A stretch of 64,000 bases of DNA. Origin: Cytobacillus sp. NJ13 (lineage in GTDB: Bacteria > Bacillota > Bacilli > Bacillales > Cytobacillaceae). The notes below the pieces were generated by a model. That model had not been told where the DNA came from, searched no databases, and saw only the letters and a program-made list of their open reading frames with translations. Positions 45,793 to 53,614 of the stretch are shown here, piece after piece. Made by a program: the position numbers and the translations under genes. How positions within the stretch are numbered: position 1 is the first letter of the stretch; each line of letters starts with the position of its first letter. The stretch is taken from assembly GCA_030348385.1 (NCBI GenBank), contig JAUCFP010000006.1, positions 3,052,501 through 3,116,500 on the forward strand. Direction: 5' to 3'.

Positions 45793-46036
45793 ATAAATTT
45801 TATGTTTTCTCCAAGCTGTATGAAGAATAACGGCAATCAAATCAATTTTCTGATATTAAACTCTTAACTTCACCTTTTATATGATAAAATATGTATCTCA
45901 CTTCCCTTTATTCTGGGATAAAGTAATAATAAATCTAATTTTATTTTCCTTACATTCACTCTGAACATTAAGGTTACCCTCACTATAAAAGGGGAATGAA
46001 AATAAGTGATACACCGCCGGAAAGGATCTAGTTTGC

Positions 46037-46744
46037 ATGATTTATTTTTTTACCGCCGCACTGATTATATTTATTAGTTACGCAGTTCTGCCCACTGTAC
46101 TCATACGTTCGCTGAATTGGGGAATTGTAAAAGAAATAACGGAGCCACATTCCATTGCTTTAACCTTTGATGATGGTCCTGATCCCCAGTATACTGCAAG
46201 GCTTCTGGATGTCTTAAAAAAGCATGAAGCTAAGGCAGCCTTTTTCGTTGTTGGGGAAAAAGCAGCCAAGCATCCATTGCTGCTTAAAAGGATGCAGGCA
46301 GATGGGCATACAATTGGCATCCATCATTATCGGCATATCTCAAGCTGGATCCTTTCACCGGGATCTTTAAAAAAACAGCTGGAGCAAACAAAAAAAATTA
46401 TTGAAGAAACGATTAATGAAGAAGTCTATTTCTATCGTCCGCCATGGGGCCACTTCAATTTATTTACCCTCTGGATGGCAAGGAAGTATAAGATTATTAT
46501 GTGGTCGGGCATTTTCAAGGATTGGAAGATCAAACAAATCAGGGACACCCTTACAGAGTCGTTAGCTAAAGAAACCGTGCCTGGCCGGATTTTTCTTCTC
46601 CACGACAGCGGTGAAACTCTTGGCGCTGACTGCAGTGCACCTGAATATATGATTGGCCATCTCGACCAGTATTTGCAGCAGGCCGCACTAAAAGGGATCC
46701 ATTTTATTTCTTTAAAAGATGGATATCAGGGGCATCGTACATGA
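46037..46744 (+). CDS. Polysaccharide deacetylase (NodB domain)
   Basis: A 235-residue membrane-anchored hydrolase with an N-terminal helix (FFTAALIIFISYAVLPTVLI). The NodB motifs are present: metal Asp in ALTFDDGPDP (41-50), the HxxxH-like metal site in HTIGIHHYRHIS, the RPPWGHFN arginine motif near 134 and the C-terminal FLLHDSGE. It probably de-N-acetylates or trims a surface glycan. It overlaps the DedA gene by 4 bases and a glycosyltransferase follows, so the three form an envelope operon. Confidence 0.85.
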   Translation: MIYFFTAALIIFISYAVLPTVLIRSLNWGIVKEITEPHSIALTFDDGPDPQYTARLLDVLKKHEAKAAFFVVGEKAAKHPLLLKRMQADGHTIGIHHYRHISSWILSPGSLKKQLEQTKKIIEETINEEVYFYRPPWGHFNLFTLWMARKYKIIMWSGIFKDWKIKQIRDTLTESLAKETVPGRIFLLHDSGETLGADCSAPEYMIGHLDQYLQQAALKGIHFISLKDGYQGHRT

Positions 46745-47328
46745 GTACTGAAACTATTATTGAATTTATTTCGTCCTACGGTTACTGGATCATCTTTTTA
46801 TTTTTATTTTTCGGGATTGTCGGCATACCTGCTCCTGAAGAATCGCTATTATTCCTGATTGGCGTGTTAATTGGAAATCACCAATTAAGCTTTGCCGAAT
46901 CTGCTGTCTGTGCAGAAGCAGGTGTGCTGCTTGGAATGCTTTCAGCCTATTGGATCGGAAAAAAAGCAGGTACGCCCTTTCTCAAAAAATATGGCAGATA
47001 TATTGGGATCACGGAAAGAAGATGGAATACCGCCCAGAAAAAATACTTGGAAAATCATCGTTTTATGATCTTTGCGGGTTTTTATATGCCGGGAATACGA
47101 CAGATAAGTCCTTACTTTGCCGGCATTTCAAAAGTTCCTTTTCATCAGTACCTTCTATATTCTGCAGCAGGTTCCCTTAGCTGGGTGCTCCCTATAATTG
47201 CCGCGGGATACTTTGCAGGAAGCTTTTTTGATATAAATCCTGAATATGTTCCATATCTAGGGATTGTGTTATTAGTTGTATTCGTAATCTACATGCTCTT
47301 TAAGTATGCAAAAAATAAATTCAAGTAA
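46741..47328 (+). CDS. DedA-family membrane protein
   Basis: A 195-residue protein with four to five helices and the DedA/VTT motif: GIVGIPAPEESLLFLIGVLIG (E near 33) and FAGFYMPGIRQISPYFAGISKVPFHQYLLYSAAGSLSWVLPIIAAGYFAG near 115-165, with the conserved Arg in PGIRQ. DedA proteins act as lipid (undecaprenyl phosphate or phospholipid) transporters that need the proton motive force. Position between a deacetylase and a lipid-type glycosyltransferase supports a lipid-carrier role in surface glycan synthesis. Confidence 0.88.
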   Translation: MSTETIIEFISSYGYWIIFLFLFFGIVGIPAPEESLLFLIGVLIGNHQLSFAESAVCAEAGVLLGMLSAYWIGKKAGTPFLKKYGRYIGITERRWNTAQKKYLENHRFMIFAGFYMPGIRQISPYFAGISKVPFHQYLLYSAAGSLSWVLPIIAAGYFAGSFFDINPEYVPYLGIVLLVVFVIYMLFKYAKNKFK

Positions 47329-47344
47329 CAGAAAGGAGGGTATT

Positions 47345-48490
47345 ATGAAAGTTCTCCTGCTCCCATTATTTCAATTCCCCACGGGACATTCAAAAGTTGC
47401 AAAAACACTTCAGGACCATATTCAAAGCCAATATCCTGATGCGGAAATCAAAATAGTCGACTTTCTTTCCTATTGCAGTGATAACCTTGAAAAGCTGGTC
47501 TCAAGTATATATTTAAAAGGTTTTTTGGGTGCCCCTTTCCTTTACAGGGCATTATATTACACCATTATGTATAAGCAGCATCCTTTTAAATTGCAGCCTG
47601 ATTTACAGGTTCTATCCTATTATTTTGAAAGAAAGATGCAGAAGTTCCTTGATGAAGAAAATCCGGATTTAATATTTTGCACTCATTCTTTTCCATCTGG
47701 AATCATCAGTTCACTAAAGCAAAAGGGACGATACCGGGACATCACTGCGGTCAATGTTTACACGGACTTTTTCATTAATGATATATGGGGAAAACGGGGA
47801 ATTGATTTTCATTTCGTTCCTCATCCGGAGGCGAAGGAAAAACTTATCAAAAAACACCATATTCCTGATGAGCAAATTTTTGTAACGGGTATTCCGGTTC
47901 ATTCTGCCTATCACCTCCAGGTTCCATTTAAGAAAGATAACCGGATACGCCATATTCTGGTTGCAGGAGGGAACAGCGGCTTAGTAAACTGTGATTTCAT
48001 AGAAGCTATGCAGAAGGTTCCCCATATTCGATTTCTGATCCTTTGCGGAAATAATGACGAATTATATAGCTCGCTCCAAGCACTTGATTCAAAGCAGATC
48101 GAGCCCATTGGATATATTGATGACCCTTTTGAAATGAACCAGCTATATAATAAAGCAGATGCTATTTTGACCAAACCAGGTGGAGTTACAATTAGTGAAG
48201 CACTGCAAAAGAAACTTCCGATTCTGGTCCATACCTCACTCCCCGGACAAGAGGAAATCAATTTGGACTATTTACTTGAGAAAAATCTGGTGCTTGTCAT
48301 TAATGACAAGCACATTGCTGAACAGCTTAATAATGAAGAAGCTATACTTAGTCTAAGAAAACACATAGATTCCTATCTGGCAAAAGTCACTTGCCCATTG
48401 GACTATGCCATCTTCATTTCAATTAAAAGCACTGGCAGAAAAACGCCTGAAACTGTTCATTCCATAAGAGCCATTCCAACTATAAAGTGA
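47345..48490 (+). CDS. Glycosyltransferase of the MGDG synthase/UgtP type
   Basis: A 381-residue GT28-type enzyme. The N-terminal domain starts KVLLLPLFQFPTGHSKVAKTLQDHI, which is the MGDG-synthase-like nucleotide-sugar fold entrance; the C-terminal domain has HILVAGGNSGLVNCDFIEAM, LILCGNNDELYSSLQ, the DDPFEMNQLYNKADAILTKPGGVTISEAL donor-binding motif and LPGQEEINLDYLLEK. Such enzymes add glucose or galactose to diacylglycerol or other lipids at the membrane. ATG 47345 is chosen after AAAGGAGGG; the longer frame runs through that site. Third gene of the envelope operon. Confidence 0.85.
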   Translation: MKVLLLPLFQFPTGHSKVAKTLQDHIQSQYPDAEIKIVDFLSYCSDNLEKLVSSIYLKGFLGAPFLYRALYYTIMYKQHPFKLQPDLQVLSYYFERKMQKFLDEENPDLIFCTHSFPSGIISSLKQKGRYRDITAVNVYTDFFINDIWGKRGIDFHFVPHPEAKEKLIKKHHIPDEQIFVTGIPVHSAYHLQVPFKKDNRIRHILVAGGNSGLVNCDFIEAMQKVPHIRFLILCGNNDELYSSLQALDSKQIEPIGYIDDPFEMNQLYNKADAILTKPGGVTISEALQKKLPILVHTSLPGQEEINLDYLLEKNLVLVINDKHIAEQLNNEEAILSLRKHIDSYLAKVTCPLDYAIFISIKSTGRKTPETVHSIRAIPTIK

Positions 48491-48537
48491 AACTTCGATC
48501 AGCGGGGCTTTGGAAGTAAGACTGCGATAAATAATTA

Positions 48538-48564
48538 ACAGCCTGGAATCTCCAGGCTGTTTTC
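48538..48564. terminator. Terminator between convergent genes
   Basis: ACAGCCTGGA, ATC, TCCAGGCTGT then TTTTCC; 10 perfect pairs. Confidence 0.85.
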
Positions 48565-48568
48565 CATT

Positions 48569-48588
48569 TCAATCAAACGTTTGATTGA
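48569..48588. repeat. Palindromic element, copy 4 of 5
   Basis: TCAATCAAACGTTTGATTGA. The minus-strand membrane-protein gene ends inside it: the palindrome encodes the last residues INQTFD and the TGA stop. Confidence 0.9.
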
Positions 48589-49405
48589 TCAAACCCTCTT
48601 CATAAAGAATATCCTCAATACCAGGGCTATTTCCTTGATCATACATGTCCTCATCGCAGCCAACCGAAAAATAGGTATACGAATATTCATATCCATCTCC
48701 CTGTACACCGCCTGATCCGCCATGCGAAGTACAGCTTTGTGGTATAGCTTCACGCTTTCCTTTTTCATCCACATAATAGTACAAGTCGTCAATATACCCT
48801 TCACTTTGCGGTAAAGAGGTAATTGCATATCCTCTATCATTCACCCTAAATACATCGTACTCCCCTTCTGTCTCAGGCACAGGGGCATTCTCTATTTCAT
48901 GAACAATTCTCACCTGACCAGCATACCCTTTTGGAATCAGATATAGGTCATGAGTTTTTTCTTCCAGATCTGCCTGCTGGAGCATCCAAAAGAACCCCAT
49001 CGGCAGCAGGCAAGCGATGAGGAAACCTGCCGCATTCAAGGTAATATTCCTGCCGCCCGGCATCTCGCGGTCCCATTTCCGCCACTCATCCACTAAAAAG
49101 AAAAGCACCGCAGCAATTAAAACGAAAAAAGCAAACCCTTCCAAAATAAAATAAGTCACAGCAGCCAAAAAGGTATGTATAAATGCCGCCGCGGGAAACC
49201 GCCATACTGCTAGATTTTTAGTAAAAAACTCAGAAAGCAGCGAAACTGGAACACCGTATATAACATTTCCGAAAAAGCAGTATAAAAAAATCATAATCAG
49301 GAAGAAAGAAAACAGTCTCCCTTCAGAAAAGAAAAAGAGAAGCCAAAAACCAAAAGTAAAAAGAATGGAAGCCTGCAGGGCCGTTTTTAGTTTTGATCCC
49401 AGCAT
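48569..49405 (-). CDS. Membrane protein with a C-terminal extracytoplasmic domain, DUF6843-like
   Basis: A 278-residue protein. About five hydrophobic helices occupy residues 10-160; the remaining 115 residues form a soluble domain with LYLIPKGYAGQVRIVHEIENAPV, VFRVNDRGYAITSLP and the region SCTSHGGSGGVQGDGYEYSYTYFSVGCD, which has two cysteines that may form a disulphide outside the cell. It resembles proteins labelled DUF6843. The 3' end is formed by a palindromic repeat, which adds the last six residues. Function unknown. Confidence 0.6.
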   Translation of the reverse strand: MLGSKLKTALQASILFTFGFWLLFFFSEGRLFSFFLIMIFLYCFFGNVIYGVPVSLLSEFFTKNLAVWRFPAAAFIHTFLAAVTYFILEGFAFFVLIAAVLFFLVDEWRKWDREMPGGRNITLNAAGFLIACLLPMGFFWMLQQADLEEKTHDLYLIPKGYAGQVRIVHEIENAPVPETEGEYDVFRVNDRGYAITSLPQSEGYIDDLYYYVDEKGKREAIPQSCTSHGGSGGVQGDGYEYSYTYFSVGCDEDMYDQGNSPGIEDILYEEGLINQTFD

Positions 49406-49555
49406 AAGAATAAATTAACCTCCTCTTTTTATTGTGAATAATTTCACATATATCTTAGTATACTTTCAAGGTAATTCCCATACTCACTATAATAAATAAT
49501 ATAATTAATTCTTCCTTTTCAACCAGAGCAGAATGAATGCCAGGCGGCCGCTGCC

Positions 49556-50389
49556 CTACCTGACAGACCCGGCCTCAATCACCTCTTTTGCCCACCAAAT
49601 CCCTTCTTCTACCATTTTTTCCGGAGGGTTCGTGTGTGGTGTATACTCCATGACAAAAAATACATCCTTACATTCCTTTGCTAAAAAATCCATCAGCTTC
49701 TTAATTTTATAATGACAGCCATCATTCTCATGAGATGGATGCACAGGCACCCAAATATATTTATCTCCCTGGTATTCAACATTATGTAAATGAACGACTC
49801 TCACAAACTCGGACCATTTTTCTATGTAATTTATGGCCTTCTCGCCTGCGGCCAATATATAATCCCCGATATCAACACAAAGGCCGAGTCCGTATTTCCT
49901 CCATGTCTCTACAGGAAAACGGTCAAGATATTGAATTCCTGCTGGCGATTGCCTGAATCCCAATTTAGGTTCACACACAATCATAATCCCATATTTTCTC
50001 TGAAGAGCACTGAGTTTCTTGAGTCCCTCCTCAATGATCTCTGCCGGATTCCCACTGGTTTCTTTTTTAAAGTAAGGGAAGTGCACCAAAATGTATTCAG
50101 CTCCAAGCCCGGACATCCTTTCCACTTCCGTCTCAAACTGAATCCAGGCTTCCTCCGGATTCATACTGATCTTTTCCAGAAGATCGTATTTGCTTTGTCC
50201 CCGGAAAAGAGGCGAATGAAGACCAAAGTTTTTGTTTGTTTTGCCCAGCATTTCAATAAAGCGACGGAAGGATTCCTCATCTTGAAATTCGCCTATCTCA
50301 ATATGCGGCAAATGACGTTTAAAAAGTACATGAAACAACTTGCTGTCTGACAAAATGACGCTTCCCGATATCCCTATATGATGAACCAT
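49556..50389 (-). CDS. Sugar phosphate isomerase/epimerase-like TIM barrel protein
   Basis: A 277-residue AP endonuclease-2-type TIM barrel. Likely metal-binding elements: YILVHFPYF, IMIVCEPKLG (Glu), LGLCVDIGDY (Asp), VVHLHNVEYQG (His) and FFVMEYTPHTNPP (Glu). Such enzymes isomerise or epimerise sugars, or cleave other carbon bonds, with divalent metal. Start ATG 50389 has GAGAGGG before it. It stands alone between a membrane protein and a divergent DUF1287 gene, so the substrate is open. It is not a close copy of asbF. Confidence 0.75.
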   Translation of the reverse strand: MVHHIGISGSVILSDSKLFHVLFKRHLPHIEIGEFQDEESFRRFIEMLGKTNKNFGLHSPLFRGQSKYDLLEKISMNPEEAWIQFETEVERMSGLGAEYILVHFPYFKKETSGNPAEIIEEGLKKLSALQRKYGIMIVCEPKLGFRQSPAGIQYLDRFPVETWRKYGLGLCVDIGDYILAAGEKAINYIEKWSEFVRVVHLHNVEYQGDKYIWVPVHPSHENDGCHYKIKKLMDFLAKECKDVFFVMEYTPHTNPPEKMVEEGIWWAKEVIEAGSVR

Positions 50390-50492
50390 GATATCCCTCT
50401 CTTAGGTATTTTTATAACAATCTTATCATACCTCCATGTAACTTATTGGAAAATAGTACCGTCTAATCATTAAAATATATGAGGAGACTTTT

Positions 50493-51200
50493 ATGATTAA
50501 AAAAGTGGGGGCTTCCATCATCGGAGTACTGTTATTATTCATTCTTTTTTTCCGAAGCGGAATCATTCTGGATTACATCGGCATTCATTTTGAAAATCCT
50601 CTGGCAAAGAAAATGGCAATGCCTTCTGATTATTCACAGGCCGATTCGAATCAAAACGGCATTGCCGATCCACTTGATATGGTCCTGTCAGCCAGAAAAG
50701 AAGTGGACCAGCGCACGCCATATAAAAGCGCCTACTATGCGGGAGGCTATCCGCCTGATGGCGAAGGTGTCTGTACAGATGTGATTTGGAGGGGATTCCA
50801 GGGGGCTGATGTAACCATAAAGGATCTTATTGATCAGGATATCGCCGAGAATACGGACTTGTATTCAAGAGTGAAGGGCAAGCCGGATCCGAACATTGAT
50901 TTTCGGCGGGTGCCAAACCAGAATGTCTTTTTTAGCCGCTTCGCAAAGTCATTAACAACAGAACTAATACCAGGAGATGTTAAGAACCTTCAGCAATGGC
51001 ATCCGGGTGACATCGTGGTTTTTCTTTCTCCTAAATTCGACCATGTTGCAATCATATCTGACAAACGGACGAAAAATGGCATTCCCTACGTCATACATAA
51101 CTCCACGCCATTCGCAGCTGAAGTAAAACTCTCTTCTTTTAAGACTCCTATTACCGCTCATTACAGATGGGATTTTGAAAACACGCCTGCACTGCCATAA
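50493..51200 (+). CDS. DUF1287 protein, NlpC/P60-like exported enzyme
   Basis: A 235-residue protein with an N-terminal membrane anchor (GASIIGVLLLFILFFRSGIIL). The DUF1287 domain has PYKSAYYAGGYPPDGEGVCTDVIWRGFQGA with the presumed catalytic Cys near 93, WHPGDIVVFLSPKFDHVAIISD with the catalytic His and YVIHNSTP. The fold is related to NlpC/P60 amidases, so a cell-wall peptidase function is plausible. It begins 7 bases after GGAGA and ends in a terminator whose stem starts within the last codons. Confidence 0.8.
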   Translation: MIKKVGASIIGVLLLFILFFRSGIILDYIGIHFENPLAKKMAMPSDYSQADSNQNGIADPLDMVLSARKEVDQRTPYKSAYYAGGYPPDGEGVCTDVIWRGFQGADVTIKDLIDQDIAENTDLYSRVKGKPDPNIDFRRVPNQNVFFSRFAKSLTTELIPGDVKNLQQWHPGDIVVFLSPKFDHVAIISDKRTKNGIPYVIHNSTPFAAEVKLSSFKTPITAHYRWDFENTPALP

Positions 51201-51220
51201 AGCAGATGCAGGCGTTTTTA
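51183..51220 (+). terminator. Terminator of the DUF1287 gene
   Basis: ACGCCTGC and GCAGGCGT with inner CTGC-GCAG pair, followed by TTTTTATT; overlaps the CDS end. Confidence 0.85.
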
Positions 51221-51261
51221 TTATTAAATAAGAAAGTATAAAATTTTGAACTTCGATATAA

Positions 51262-51326
51262 CTGTCTAGCGCAAGCAGCCTACCCCCTCGAGGTGTCGGG
51301 GGTGAACAGGCGCTTGCGCTTTTCTT
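51262..51326. repeat. Short reversed copy of the GAAAAGCGGAAGCGCC element, hairpin form
   Basis: Nearly the whole 65 bases fold: AGCGCAAGC, GCCT, CCCCC pair with GGGGG, AGGC and GCTTGCGCT. The reverse strand begins AAGAAAAGCGCAAGCGCC. It lies between the DUF1287 and tenA stops and may help end transcription in both directions. Confidence 0.8.
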
Positions 51327-52014
51327 ATCTTACTGCTGCCGGATTGCCCGCCGGCCACTCTTCGCAGGTATAAGCCATCTCCCAGAAGCCAAGCTCCAGC
51401 TGGCAGCTTTTTCGGAAAGCGTCCTTCATTCGCTGCCTTTCTTCCGGTGATGCCGCATCAGCAAGCTCATCCAAACGGTTTCTCATATTCATGGTCACAG
51501 CTTCGACCCTTATATTTGCATAAAAAGAGATCCATGTATAAAACGGATGGTTCTCATCCGGCTCATATTGCTTCATGAGCTCAAGCCCAATCTCCCAATA
51601 AGTCCATGGACAAGGCAATAATGCAGCAAGGATTTCACCCATGCCGCCTGTATGGGCATGATACATCATATGCTTAACATAATGATCAGCTGTTGGCGGG
51701 AGCGGATAGCCCTGCAATGCTTCGTAATCCACGCCAATCTGCTGGCAAAAATTATGGTGGGGATGTACTTCACTGTTCAATACAAATTCTATTTGCTGAT
51801 TAAAATAAGCAATATCCTTACGCTCTGCTGACTTTGAAATGGCAATCCCATAAATATGCATGAACGCATTCAAATACTCAAAGTCCGCTTTAATGTAATG
51901 GGCCAGCGCCTCTTTCGGCACATCCCCTCTCCCGATACCCTGAACAAATGGATGCTCAAATATCAGCTGAAACAAATCTTCATTTTCCTTGCGCAGAATC
52001 TCTGAAAAAGTCAT
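51325..52014 (-). CDS. tenA: Aminopyrimidine aminohydrolase TenA (thiaminase II)
   Basis: A 229-residue all-helical enzyme that hydrolyses 4-amino-5-aminomethyl-2-methylpyrimidine to HMP in thiamine salvage. Active-site residues fit: Asp44 in IKADFEYL, Tyr and Phe around 47-51, Cys135 in LLPCPWTYWE and the C-terminal Glu in LGFWEMAYTCEEWP. Start ATG 52014 has AAGGAGG 9 bases upstream. A TPP riboswitch lies in the leader. Confidence 0.93.
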   Translation of the reverse strand: MTFSEILRKENEDLFQLIFEHPFVQGIGRGDVPKEALAHYIKADFEYLNAFMHIYGIAISKSAERKDIAYFNQQIEFVLNSEVHPHHNFCQQIGVDYEALQGYPLPPTADHYVKHMMYHAHTGGMGEILAALLPCPWTYWEIGLELMKQYEPDENHPFYTWISFYANIRVEAVTMNMRNRLDELADAASPEERQRMKDAFRKSCQLELGFWEMAYTCEEWPAGNPAAVR

Positions 52015-52085
52015 TAAAAATAGCCTCCTTATTAATTACAGAAGCTGCCGGGGAAAAAGCATGAGGATATATATCGAGGTCCTCA

Positions 52086-52170
52086 CCGCTTCCCTGCGCT
52101 GGCATTATCCAGATCAGGTTCCAAGGGACAAAGGAAAAGCTCCTTATCTCAGCCGTAGCGCCCCTAGCAG
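52086..52170 (-). promoter_or_regulatory. TPP riboswitch of tenA
   Basis: The minus strand has the THI-box hallmarks: CTAGGGGCGC, GGCTGAGA, ACCTGATCTGG, ATAATGCCAGCG and CAGGGAAGC. Paired ends CTGCT and AGCGG close P1. No strong terminator follows; the 70-base leader ends in the tenA ribosome-binding site, so control may be translational. Confidence 0.93.
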
Positions 52171-52220
52171 TTTTCTAACATTTTTAATTGTTTTTTTACC
52201 GATGGTCTAACTTGTGGTTT

Positions 52221-52274
52221 TTCGCTCATAAATTTTGAATTTCGCCCATAACTCTTGAAAATCGCTCATAAAGT
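52221..52274. repeat. 20-bp phased repeat TTCGCTCATAA
   Basis: Units begin exactly 20 bases apart at 52221, 52241 and 52261 (TTCGCTCATAA, TTCGCCCATAA, ATCGCTCATAA), separated by TTTGAAT/CTTGAAA-like linkers. It lies in the tenA-thiW gap upstream of the riboswitch. The rest of 52171-52336 has no other feature. Confidence 0.8.
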
Positions 52275-52336
52275 CAGATTGCTATGCTGCACTCCGCATA
52301 TCTGCTTACTCAACTAGCTTCGTCATCCCAAAATCA

Positions 52337-52825
52337 TCACATATTCTGAACCAAATTCTTCTCTTTAACCTTCGCCAAAACCATCCAGCCTATGGCCGCA
52401 CCGGCAATGCTGCTGACCAGGAATGGCGGTACAAAGAAGAATGCGCCAGCTGCGCTTCCCATGAGAAACTTTGCGTATGGAACAGCAAACAATGCACCGA
52501 TTATGCCGGTACCCACCACCTCTCCAACAGCAGCCCATATTTTCCGGCCGAACTTCAAATAAAGCACACCAGCCAAAAACGCACCGATCATGCCGCCTGG
52601 AAACGCAAGCAGCGTTCCGAATCCAAGCAAATTACGAAGCAGACCAATCATAAAAGCCACGGCTGCTGCAGGCAGTGGTCCAAGCGTCACCGCTGCCAAT
52701 ACATTCACCGCATGCTGAACCGGATAGGCCTTGGCTATACCTGCCGGAAACCAGAGCAAATGGGATCCCAGTGTCCCAATTGCCACAAATAAAGCCATCG
52801 TAGTTAACAATCGGGTTCTGTTCAT
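52337..52825 (-). CDS. thiW: ThiW, S component of a thiamine-precursor ECF transporter
   Basis: A 162-residue membrane protein with about five helices: LLTTMALFVAIGTLGSHLLWFPAGIAKAYPVQHAVNVLAAVTLGPLPAAAVAFMIGLLRNLLGFGTLLAFPGGMIGAFLAG is the ThiW signature. It binds a thiazole or pyrimidine precursor and works with the shared EcfA-EcfT module located elsewhere. Start ATG 52825 follows AAAGGAGG. It is controlled by its own TPP riboswitch and terminator. Confidence 0.92.
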   Translation of the reverse strand: MNRTRLLTTMALFVAIGTLGSHLLWFPAGIAKAYPVQHAVNVLAAVTLGPLPAAAVAFMIGLLRNLLGFGTLLAFPGGMIGAFLAGVLYLKFGRKIWAAVGEVVGTGIIGALFAVPYAKFLMGSAAGAFFFVPPFLVSSIAGAAIGWMVLAKVKEKNLVQNM

Positions 52826-52883
52826 CTAAACCTCCTTTCTAAAGGGCCGCCTGATTGCTTATCAGGATGAGAAGTATGTATAC

Positions 52884-52916
52884 AAAAAAGCCAGATCCCC
52901 ATAAGGACCTGGCTTG
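52884..52916 (-). terminator. Riboswitch-controlled terminator before thiW
   Basis: On the minus strand AAGCCAGGTCC, TTATG, GGGATCTGGCTT runs into TTTTTTG. It lies between the TPP aptamer and the thiW start, the classical expression platform for TPP-dependent termination. Confidence 0.88.
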
Positions 52917-52949
52917 GTATAAGTATATGAATTGACATACAGTCAAATC

Positions 52950-53049
52950 CTACTTCCCTCCGCTGGCATTAACCAGATCAGGTCCATAAGAGTCAGAAAG
53001 CTATAACGCGCTTTCCTCTCAGCCCGCACATTCGGGGCACCCCTAGTAG
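52950..53049 (-). promoter_or_regulatory. TPP riboswitch of thiW
   Basis: The minus strand contains CTACTAGGGGTGCCC, GGGCTGAGAGG, GACCTGATCTGG, TTAATGCCAGCGGAGGGAAG and TAG. The ends CTACT and AGTAG close P1. P3 is longer than in the tenA copy. A terminator stands 35 bases downstream. Confidence 0.95.
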
Positions 53050-53123
53050 TTGCATAGATATTTAATTTGATAAGCTGTTTCAAGCTTAACAAATTATTCC
53101 GTCACTGTCATCAATCTTTTTGC

Positions 53124-53507
53124 TTAAATGCTTTTCTTGATGCACTGGATTAAGCGCTCTTCAATTTCTGCTGCGAAGCTTTGAACAGATTCGTCTTTGA
53201 TTAGTTCAATCATGCTTGTCGGCTTAGGCATGCCAATTTTCGTTTTGCCTTCATCTTCATACACAACAATTTTACAAGGCAGGAAGTAGCCGGCCAATTT
53301 ATTCTGTGTTAAAACGCGATGTGCTTCATTTGGATTACATACCTCTAAAACATGGAATGCCTCGTTATATTCCAATCCTTTTTCCTGCAGCTTCTCCTGA
53401 ACGTTAAACTGCCATAAAACTCCGAACTTTTCTTCCTTCAGACTTCCTTCAAGTGAGGATATTGCTTCTTCAATTGATTTTTCGGTTTCAACTGTGTAAT
53501 CGAACAT
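53124..53507 (-). CDS. DUF302 family protein
   Basis: A 127-residue protein with two alpha/beta repeats: FDYTVETEKSIEEAISSLEGSLKEEKFGVLWQFNVQEKLQEKGLEYNEAFHVLEVCNP and YFLPCKIVVYEDEGKTKIGMPKPTSMIELIKDESV. Family proteins of this length are often found with sulphur- and copper-responsive genes; the activity is unknown. A longer frame starts at 53585, but ATG 53507 has AAAGGAG 8 bases before it and gives the family length. Confidence 0.85.
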   Translation of the reverse strand: MFDYTVETEKSIEEAISSLEGSLKEEKFGVLWQFNVQEKLQEKGLEYNEAFHVLEVCNPNEAHRVLTQNKLAGYFLPCKIVVYEDEGKTKIGMPKPTSMIELIKDESVQSFAAEIEERLIQCIKKSI

Positions 53508-53543
53508 GACTGCATCTCCTTTAGTATCGGCATAATAATCATG

Positions 53544-53557
53544 TACCGCTATAGGTA
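53544..53557. promoter_or_regulatory. TACC-N6-GGTA dyad before the DUF302 gene
   Basis: TACCGCTATAGGTA, 37 bases upstream of the start. It resembles the outer half-sites of CsoR/CstR operators in form only; no such regulator gene is in the window. Confidence 0.4.
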
Positions 53558-53614
53558 TATTAGTAAACACAATCTGAACTGTCAACTGACCAGGTATTTT
53601 TAAAAGATGAAAAA

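Noticed and set aside
49556..50389. A second asbF
   Set aside because: It shares the TIM-barrel superfamily only; motif segments differ from asbF and no siderophore genes adjoin it.
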